Source: Candidatus Woesearchaeota archaeon
GTDB lineage: Archaea > Nanobdellota > Nanobdellia > Woesearchaeales > WAPJ01
DNA: 12,068 nt
Assembly (NCBI GenBank): GCA_015519985.1
Contig: WIAN01000059.1
Span: 1-12,068, forward strand
Reading direction: 5' to 3'
Below are positions 6,731 through 12,068 of this stretch, piece after piece. The notes below the pieces were generated by a model. That model was not told the origin of the DNA. It worked only from the letters and a program-made list of their open reading frames with translations, and made no database searches. How positions within the stretch are numbered: position 1 is the first letter of the stretch; each line of letters opens with the position of its first letter. A program made the position numbers and the translations under genes.

Positions 6731-8467
6731 TTATTCATTTCTATGTCTTTGTAATTTGTATATTGTTTTTATTTCTTCTAATGTTGTTGTTTCATCAATA
6801 CTTTTATCATCTCTTAATTTTATTATTCTTGGAAATCTTAATGCAAAACCGCTACTGTAAGATTCTGATTTTTGTATTTCTTCCATAGCAACTTCTACTA
6901 CTATTTTTGGTTTTACTTTTACTTCTTTACCTTTTTCTTCTATTATTAAAGGTTTTAACATTTCTGTTAATTGTTTAAAAGTTAAACCTTCTTCTTCTTT
7001 TTCTTTTAAACCAGAACCCACTTTTCCTATTGTTAAAAATTCATCTCCACTCCTTACTCCAACTATAAAACTTGAAATCCAATTTGATCTTTTTCCTTCC
7101 CCATATTCTCCTCCCAAAATTACTAAGTCTAAAGTGTCTAATATTGGTTTTATTTTAACCATATATCCAACTCTGCTTCCTGGCTTGTAGATTCCTTCTA
7201 AATTTTTAGCCATTAAACCTTCATTTCCTTCTTCTAAACTTTTGTTATAAAATTGTTGTGCTTCTTCTAAATTATCTGTTAATAATGCATTTGACAATTC
7301 AATTTTATTTTCTTCAACAATAACATTTTCTTCTAACAGTTTTCTTCTTTCTTTAAAATGAGTATTCAATAATTCTTTATCTTCTAATAATATTATGTCA
7401 AAAATTTTTGGTTTTACAGGTAATAATTCTGAAAGTTTTATTATATCATATTTTCTTTTTATTCTTTGAGAAATTTTTTGGAAAGGTAAAGCTTTTTTTG
7501 TTTCAGGATCATAACCTATAAATTCAGAATCTAAAATAATTTTTTTTGCTTTAATATTCTTTTTTAAATAAGGCAAAACGTCAGGAAATTGTTTAGTAAC
7601 ATCTTCTAATTTTCTTGTAAATAATTTTATTTCATCATTATTTTTATGTATTTGAACTCTAAAACCATCATATTTATATTCAAACATAGCAGGTTTTCCT
7701 ACTGTGGAAAAGCTTTCTTGGACATTTTTTACTCTTTGAGCTAACATTAATTTTATAGGTCTGAAAATTTTTATTTTTATAAATTTTTCAAAATCTTCAG
7801 GATGATATTTTAAAATTAAAGCAATTTCACTTTCATCATTTAAAATGTCAAAAGCCAATTGTACTTTTTCAGACAAATCTTTAGGTATTAATAACTCATC
7901 AGTTTCTCTATGCTCCCATTCTTTTATAATAAAAGATAAAATTAAAGAATCTCTTAATATTCCTTCTCCTATACCTGCTCTTAAATCTCCTATTAAAAGT
8001 CTTACTAAATATTTCACTTCCAAATCTTTTGCTCTGCTTAAAAAACCAATAATTATTGTTAATTTTTTATCTACACTTTTTTCTCCTGTAATTTCAGGAA
8101 ATTTTTGTAAAGCATTAAAAACTTCTTTTAAAGTTAAACTTTTAGAAAACAAAGACATTTGTTTTTCTTTTTTAGATAAAGATTGAGCAACCAAACCTAA
8201 ATCTCCTTTTTCTTTCCATAATTTTTCTATTTTTTCTACAGAAGAATTATAAGTTTTACTAATAGCTTTTAAAACTAGTTTTGAAGAAACACCAATATCT
8301 AAAGTAATATACCTAGGAAAAAAGTTTCCTTGCAAAGCTAAAGGTAAAATTTTAACATCTTCATCATCTAAATTTTTAAAAACTTCAGCAATTAATTTTG
8401 TCTTATCATACCTTTTAGAAACACTTTCTAATTTAAACATTAAATCAGCATAATCTTTAAACAACAT
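6731..8467 (-). CDS. lig: ATP-dependent DNA ligase, archaeal type
   Basis: Seals nicks in duplex DNA during replication and repair by adenylating itself on a lysine. From the ATG at 8467 it has 578 residues, close to the archaeal norm. Residues below use that start. An N-terminal DNA-binding domain (about 1-210) contains QMSLF at 103-107, where archaeal ligases carry their PCNA-interacting motif. The adenylation domain holds motif I EYKYDGFR with nucleophile K265, FTRKLEDVT, the ILDSEFIGYD segment, EGLMAKN and motif V MVKIKP. The OB-fold end includes RFPRIIKLRDDK. A TTG eight codons upstream (8491) would add the hydrophobic string MYFILLFF, which is unlike the family, so I reject it. No Shine-Dalgarno is seen, so the mRNA may be leaderless. 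Codons in the 5' half favour T at the third position, and toward the 3' end they change to A. Confidence 0.96.
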   Translation of the reverse strand: MLFKDYADLMFKLESVSKRYDKTKLIAEVFKNLDDEDVKILPLALQGNFFPRYITLDIGVSSKLVLKAISKTYNSSVEKIEKLWKEKGDLGLVAQSLSKKEKQMSLFSKSLTLKEVFNALQKFPEITGEKSVDKKLTIIIGFLSRAKDLEVKYLVRLLIGDLRAGIGEGILRDSLILSFIIKEWEHRETDELLIPKDLSEKVQLAFDILNDESEIALILKYHPEDFEKFIKIKIFRPIKLMLAQRVKNVQESFSTVGKPAMFEYKYDGFRVQIHKNNDEIKLFTRKLEDVTKQFPDVLPYLKKNIKAKKIILDSEFIGYDPETKKALPFQKISQRIKRKYDIIKLSELLPVKPKIFDIILLEDKELLNTHFKERRKLLEENVIVEENKIELSNALLTDNLEEAQQFYNKSLEEGNEGLMAKNLEGIYKPGSRVGYMVKIKPILDTLDLVILGGEYGEGKRSNWISSFIVGVRSGDEFLTIGKVGSGLKEKEEEGLTFKQLTEMLKPLIIEEKGKEVKVKPKIVVEVAMEEIQKSESYSSGFALRFPRIIKLRDDKSIDETTTLEEIKTIYKLQRHRNE

Positions 8468-8490
8468 AAAAAAAAGTAATATAAAATACA

Positions 8491-8497
8491 ATATAAA
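8491..8497 (-). promoter_or_regulatory. Possible box A for a leaderless ligase mRNA
   Basis: TTTATAT on the minus strand, 24-30 bases before the ATG at 8467. That spacing puts transcription start at or next to the start codon, which fits the missing Shine-Dalgarno. A second TTTTATATT lies nearer (8486-8478). Confidence 0.35.
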
Positions 8498-8504
8498 TGT
8501 TTTG

Positions 8505-8513
8505 AAAAAAAAA
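8505..8513 (-). terminator. Oligo-T terminator after the unknown 565-residue gene
   Basis: Nine T on the minus strand, about 20 bases after the TGA at 8536-8534, in the position expected for an archaeal oligo-T terminator. It separates the unknown gene from the ligase just downstream. Confidence 0.55.
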
Positions 8514-8533
8514 TAATAACTTATTTTCCTAAT

Positions 8534-10231
8534 TCATTTTCCAAAATAGTTAAAAAATACTTCTGTTAGACCAGGAAAACCAGTAGCATAAACGCTTCCT
8601 AAAACGCCCGAATTATAAGGATAACCATAAAGGTTTAGTTCTCTTCTGTCAGGGAAGAATTTGTTTTTGGTAAGATGATGTAATCTTCCATAGAATTCTG
8701 TTGCAACAAATCTCATAGGTAAACCATTCCAATCTACTTTTATATCTCCATAGAATGCTTTCAACTGTCCTAAAAGTAAAAATTGTAATATAGGATCTGT
8801 TGGTGTAAAACAATAATCTTTTTCAGATTCTAAAAAGCGAATTTTTCCAGAACCATTTATATATCCTTCTCTTGTTTTTTTAACTTCTAAACATTCTAAA
8901 AGATGTTCATGTTTTTCATGAGCATGCTTTGCACCTATAGATGTTGTAAATTTGACTAATCGTCCATTAACAACTTTTTTGAAAGCATTGTTATTTTTAG
9001 ATATTGCATAAATAAATCTTTCTACAGCGTAGTTTTCTAAAGTTAATAAAAACATGTCTCTTACTTTTTTATGTCCTACTAACATTGAAGCAGCCAATAC
9101 TTCATCAAACTCTCCAAAATTAGAGGAAAAATCAATACCATATTTTTCTCTGAAAATGTTTCCATACCGTTTATCTGCTTCATCTAAAAGTTCTCTGTAT
9201 CTATCATAAGTATAATCATCTACTCCTTTAACAATTGTATCTAAAGTATCATGTAATCTTAAAACTAAAGGTCCCCAAGGACCTAAAATAAGAGAAGCAA
9301 AAGCAAAAGCTAAAGAATCTGAAGTTCCTAAACCTTTTTTCAATCTTACATAAGCCCATTCATATTCGTAAAGATTCTCTTTTAAAAATTTTTGTTCTCC
9401 AGGAGCAATTATTATAACTCCTTTTTTTATGAGTTCATCTATTTCACTTTGAGAATAAAATCTGTCCGGTCTTGAAAGCTCTTTTAAAGATAATCCTAAT
9501 TCATTTAACTTTTTTATATTAACAAAATAGTTTTCTCCTCCTGCTATTGATAACACATCACCCAAAAAAGTTTTTCCAAAAACTCCTGTAGTTTTTTGTC
9601 TAAAAGTATAACTGTCCATTAAATATAAAGCCATTGCTTGAACAAAAATTGGGAGAGGAACATTAAATAAAAAGTCAGCTTCTTCTTTATAACCTTTTTC
9701 AACTAAAAGGTTATATTCTAAACCTCCGAAAAATTGTCTCATATCGACAAAATCAGGAGCTTCAGAAAAAACGCCTATAATTTTTTCAAGTGTTTCATGT
9801 AAGATTTTTCCTCTCTTTTTTCTAAGATTATATACAAAAGATTCTGGATCATTACCTTCCAGACCAAAAGTTTTTTTTACTTGACTAGAATTAAAGAGTA
9901 TTCTTGATAATTCATTCAAAGTTATTTTAGAAAAATAATCAACCCATAGTTGTGGTTCTAAAAAAGTAAAATGCCCGTGTCCTTCATGAGCAGAACCAAG
10001 AACACTTATAGGAATAAGTAAATCAAGAAGATTTTTAGGAAAAGAAGAAGGAGCTGATTTTGCATTAAAAGAATTAACAACAGTAGACAAAATAATATGA
10101 GGTGGATTCGAATAATCAACAATATTAGAAACAGGTTTCTTTACACCAAAAACACTTTCTAAGGATTTAAGTTCTTCAGGAGTAAATTCTTCTTCAGATA
10201 AAACAACTCTCTTATTTCTTCTAACTGCCAC
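8534..10231 (-). CDS. Unrecognised protein with histidine clusters
   Basis: I do not recognise a family. The GTG start at 10231 gives 565 residues ending in TGA. There is no signal peptide and no convincing membrane helix; the most hydrophobic part is about 306-326 (LAFAFASLILGPWGPLVLRL). Composition looks like a soluble, mixed alpha/beta protein with many aromatic residues. Two histidine clusters stand out: AHEGHGH (H82, H85, H87) and KHAHEKHEH (H436, H438, H441, H443), with RLHH at 518-519. Only two cysteines exist (447, 474). Metal binding is a guess from these clusters. No P-loop, HxHxDH, helix-turn-helix or KH motif is visible. Codons prefer third-position T (GCT, ATT, GGT, CCT), unlike psmB, aCPSF1 or secD. 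Its own box A and T9 terminator suggest a single-gene unit. It is surely coding: a long frame with mixed composition and plausible protein sequence. Confidence 0.85.
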   Translation of the reverse strand: MAVRRNKRVVLSEEEFTPEELKSLESVFGVKKPVSNIVDYSNPPHIILSTVVNSFNAKSAPSSFPKNLLDLLIPISVLGSAHEGHGHFTFLEPQLWVDYFSKITLNELSRILFNSSQVKKTFGLEGNDPESFVYNLRKKRGKILHETLEKIIGVFSEAPDFVDMRQFFGGLEYNLLVEKGYKEEADFLFNVPLPIFVQAMALYLMDSYTFRQKTTGVFGKTFLGDVLSIAGGENYFVNIKKLNELGLSLKELSRPDRFYSQSEIDELIKKGVIIIAPGEQKFLKENLYEYEWAYVRLKKGLGTSDSLAFAFASLILGPWGPLVLRLHDTLDTIVKGVDDYTYDRYRELLDEADKRYGNIFREKYGIDFSSNFGEFDEVLAASMLVGHKKVRDMFLLTLENYAVERFIYAISKNNNAFKKVVNGRLVKFTTSIGAKHAHEKHEHLLECLEVKKTREGYINGSGKIRFLESEKDYCFTPTDPILQFLLLGQLKAFYGDIKVDWNGLPMRFVATEFYGRLHHLTKNKFFPDRRELNLYGYPYNSGVLGSVYATGFPGLTEVFFNYFGK

Positions 10232-10277
10232 TATGAAAATTAAAAACCTTTTTTATTATAAAAACATTTCCTATATG

Positions 10278-10293
10278 TTTTATATGTTCTTCT
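10278..10293 (-). promoter_or_regulatory. BRE/TATA-like promoter of the unknown gene
   Basis: The minus strand reads purine-rich AAGAAGAACA directly before TATAAAA (10284-10278). Transcription would start near 10255, leaving a leader of about 25 bases. AAAGGT lies in that leader but rather far from the GTG (about 15 bases), so the ribosome site is poor. No T run longer than five separates it from the upstream PIN-ATPase stop. Confidence 0.4.
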
Positions 10294-10312
10294 TGTTTTA
10301 GGGACGATTATT

Positions 10313-12068
10313 TTATTCTTTTACTATTATTTCTATTTTTTCTTTGTTTTTTATTGCTTTTTCTAATAGTTTTCCTATTTTGTTTTTTGTGGTTAATTCT
10401 ACTATTCCTTTTTTTCCTATTTGTACTGTCATTAAATAATCTCCTTCTAAATAAATGTCTGCTTGTTTATGAGCATTTTTTTTGTCAAATTGTATTATTA
10501 TTTTGTTTTTTTGTATAAAAATGTCGTATTCTTCATTTAACATTATTTCTTCGCTTTCTTTTGGATGTTCTTCTAAACTTTTTACATCTATGCTTAATCC
10601 TAATTCTTTCTCTATTTTGTTTATGTGACTTCCTTGTTTTCCTATTATTTTTGATATGCTTTTTTCAGGAACATATACTGTTGCTTTTCTTTCTGAATTC
10701 ATTATTACTTTTGCTTTTTTATCTATGTTTTTAAAATAGTCTTCTACTGTTTTTTCTGCTAATTTTAAATGAGGACTTTTTTCTTTTTCTACTTCTTTTA
10801 CAGGTACTACTACTGTTTCTTCTCCGTAAGAATACAATTCATATTCTGGAACATTATTTTCAAAATCTGAAACTACTACTACTGGTCTTGCTAAATCTTC
10901 TTCTGTCATTCCTGCAGGTACTTTAACTGTCATTTTTAACGACAATACTTTTTCTGGCTGTCCATTTTTTATGAATATTACTGTGTCTATTACTTGTGGT
11001 ATTACTCCTAATTCTATTCTTCCTACAAATCTTTGTATTGCATCTATTGGGTTTGTTGCATGTACTACTCCAGCCAAACCTATTCCTGAAAGTCTTAAAT
11101 CAGAAAATAATTGGAAGTCTTTTGTATTTCTCATTTCATCAAATAAAGTATAATCTGGTCTGCTTAATAATAAGATGTCATGTATTTCATCAAAACTTCC
11201 ATGACTTATTGCGTATTGTGTTATTTCATCTGGCAATACTAAATCTCTTGGAGCTTCTATTGTTTTTACTACTTTTTGTTTTTTAGAATAATATTCTACT
11301 AGTGCTTGTGCAAATGTACTTTTTCCCATTCCTGGACTTCCTGCTATTAGTATTCCTTCTGCTTGTTCGTCTAACCTTTTCATTAATTTTTCTGAAAGGT
11401 TATAATCTTCTAAAGATAATTTTTTTACAGGTCTTACTGCTGTTATTTCCCAACCGTCTGAGAATGGAGGTCTTGTTATTACTATTCTATAATTTTGAAA
11501 TTGTACTATTGTACTTCCTAACCTGTCTATTTCTACAAAAGCATCTTTTGTATGTTCTGCCTCTTCTATTATTTCATTAGAATAGTCTTTTATTATATCT
11601 GAATTTAACTTTTTGTTAGATAATTTTTCAAAAGTCCAAGATCCTGGTTTTCCTTTTTTAGCAATAGGATAAGTGTTTTCTCTTAAATGAACACTCATAG
11701 TTGTTTCATCAAAATATTTTTCAATTTTTAATTTTCTTCTTTTTTCTTCTTGTTGATAATATTTTACTTTCATTCCTTTTGCTCTTGCTACTTCTGCTTG
11801 TACTTTGTCTGCTGTAAAAAAGTAAGCGTCTTCTTCATAAGCTATTTGCCTTATTAGAGCATCTATATCTCCTAACTTTGCATTTTGTATTTGATGAATG
11901 TTAGGCCTTACACCTTCATATTCTATTGTAAAATTAAATTTTTCCTTTAATTCTGAAAGTTTTTTTAACTCTTCAATTCCTAAATATCCTTTTGCTTTGT
12001 GCTGATTAGCTTGATGTTCTAATTCTGCAATTACAGCTTCATGAATAATAATCCTTTCAAAAGACAAC
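10313..12068 (-). CDS. PIN domain-PilT-type ATPase-KH protein, 5' end outside window
   Basis: An archaeal PIN-ATPase (PINA-like) protein. The family forms hexameric ATPases with an N-terminal PIN nuclease-like domain, acting on nucleic acids. Residues are counted from the codon at 12067-12065. A PIN fold spans about 1-100, with HEAVIAELEHQAN, LGDIDALI (D67, D69) and FFTADKVQAE (D86/D87 region). The ATPase has Walker A GSPGMGKST (243-251), PRDL, and Walker B YTLFDEMR (306-313). A KH domain around 465-500 carries GKQG (477-480). A beta-rich tail of about 70 residues ends in a basic helix. The frame is open to the right edge and its first in-window codon is TTG. That is not a believable start, because the first PIN strand with its catalytic Asp normally precedes this point. 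So 20-30 residues are probably missing. 'PilT-like' refers to the ATPase fold; a pilus role is not implied. Confidence 0.94.
   Translation of the reverse strand, partial: LSFERIIIHEAVIAELEHQANQHKAKGYLGIEELKKLSELKEKFNFTIEYEGVRPNIHQIQNAKLGDIDALIRQIAYEEDAYFFTADKVQAEVARAKGMKVKYYQQEEKRRKLKIEKYFDETTMSVHLRENTYPIAKKGKPGSWTFEKLSNKKLNSDIIKDYSNEIIEEAEHTKDAFVEIDRLGSTIVQFQNYRIVITRPPFSDGWEITAVRPVKKLSLEDYNLSEKLMKRLDEQAEGILIAGSPGMGKSTFAQALVEYYSKKQKVVKTIEAPRDLVLPDEITQYAISHGSFDEIHDILLLSRPDYTLFDEMRNTKDFQLFSDLRLSGIGLAGVVHATNPIDAIQRFVGRIELGVIPQVIDTVIFIKNGQPEKVLSLKMTVKVPAGMTEEDLARPVVVVSDFENNVPEYELYSYGEETVVVPVKEVEKEKSPHLKLAEKTVEDYFKNIDKKAKVIMNSERKATVYVPEKSISKIIGKQGSHINKIEKELGLSIDVKSLEEHPKESEEIMLNEEYDIFIQKNKIIIQFDKKNAHKQADIYLEGDYLMTVQIGKKGIVELTTKNKIGKLLEKAIKNKEKIEIIVKE

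Noticed and set aside
8468..8491. TTG start adding MYFILLFF to DNA ligase as a membrane anchor
   Set aside because: Archaeal ligases start near MLFKDYADL, the added stretch is the AT-rich promoter-like region, and a membrane ligase is implausible.
12065..12067. TTG as the true start of the PIN-ATPase
   Set aside because: The frame is open to the edge and the PIN domain would lack its first strand and catalytic Asp, so the real start is most likely outside the window.

Overview
The window looks like part of a very AT-rich archaeal chromosome, probably from a DPANN-type lineage near Woesearchaeota/Pacearchaeota; that placement is inference. The archaeal assignment rests on the gene set: an archaeal proteasome beta subunit with a short propeptide, a KH-metallo-beta-lactamase-beta-CASP ribonuclease (aCPSF1), a PIN-PilT-type ATPase-KH protein, an archaeal ATP-dependent DNA ligase with a PCNA-binding-like motif, secF placed before secD, and a tRNA gene without an encoded CCA. 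Every gene I can support lies on the minus strand, so the layout below runs in transcription order from high to low coordinates.

From 12068 down: a PIN-ATPase-KH gene whose first codons lie outside the window (10313-12068); a 565-residue histidine-clustered protein that I do not recognise (8534-10231); an ATP-dependent DNA ligase (6731-8467); proteasome beta, psmB (5965-6594); aCPSF1 (3878-5770); secF (2866-3762); secD (1007-2773); an archaeal cytidylate kinase (371-928); tRNA-Gly(UCC) (177-248); and possibly the first 18 codons of one more gene leaving the left edge (1-56).

The oligo-T tracts and box-A-like sites suggest separate units for the PIN-ATPase, the unknown protein (T9 tract after its stop) and the ligase (T8 tract after its stop, apparently overlapping the psmB promoter region). 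A longer unit psmB-aCPSF1-secF-secD-cmk, possibly reading on to the tRNA, follows. It joins protein degradation, mRNA 3'-end processing and decay, and membrane protein export. Core genes prefer codons ending in A. The unknown gene and the first half of the ligase prefer codons ending in T, a visible compositional change between about 7.3 and 10.2 kb.

The most unusual items are the unknown protein, the accessory parts of SecD (PDZ-like region, sequon-rich Asn/Thr linker, four clustered cysteines), and a shared near-palindromic leader directly before both secF and cmk. Gaps between genes are short; none exceeds 200 bases. I saw no CRISPR array, insertion sequence, rRNA or plus-strand gene.
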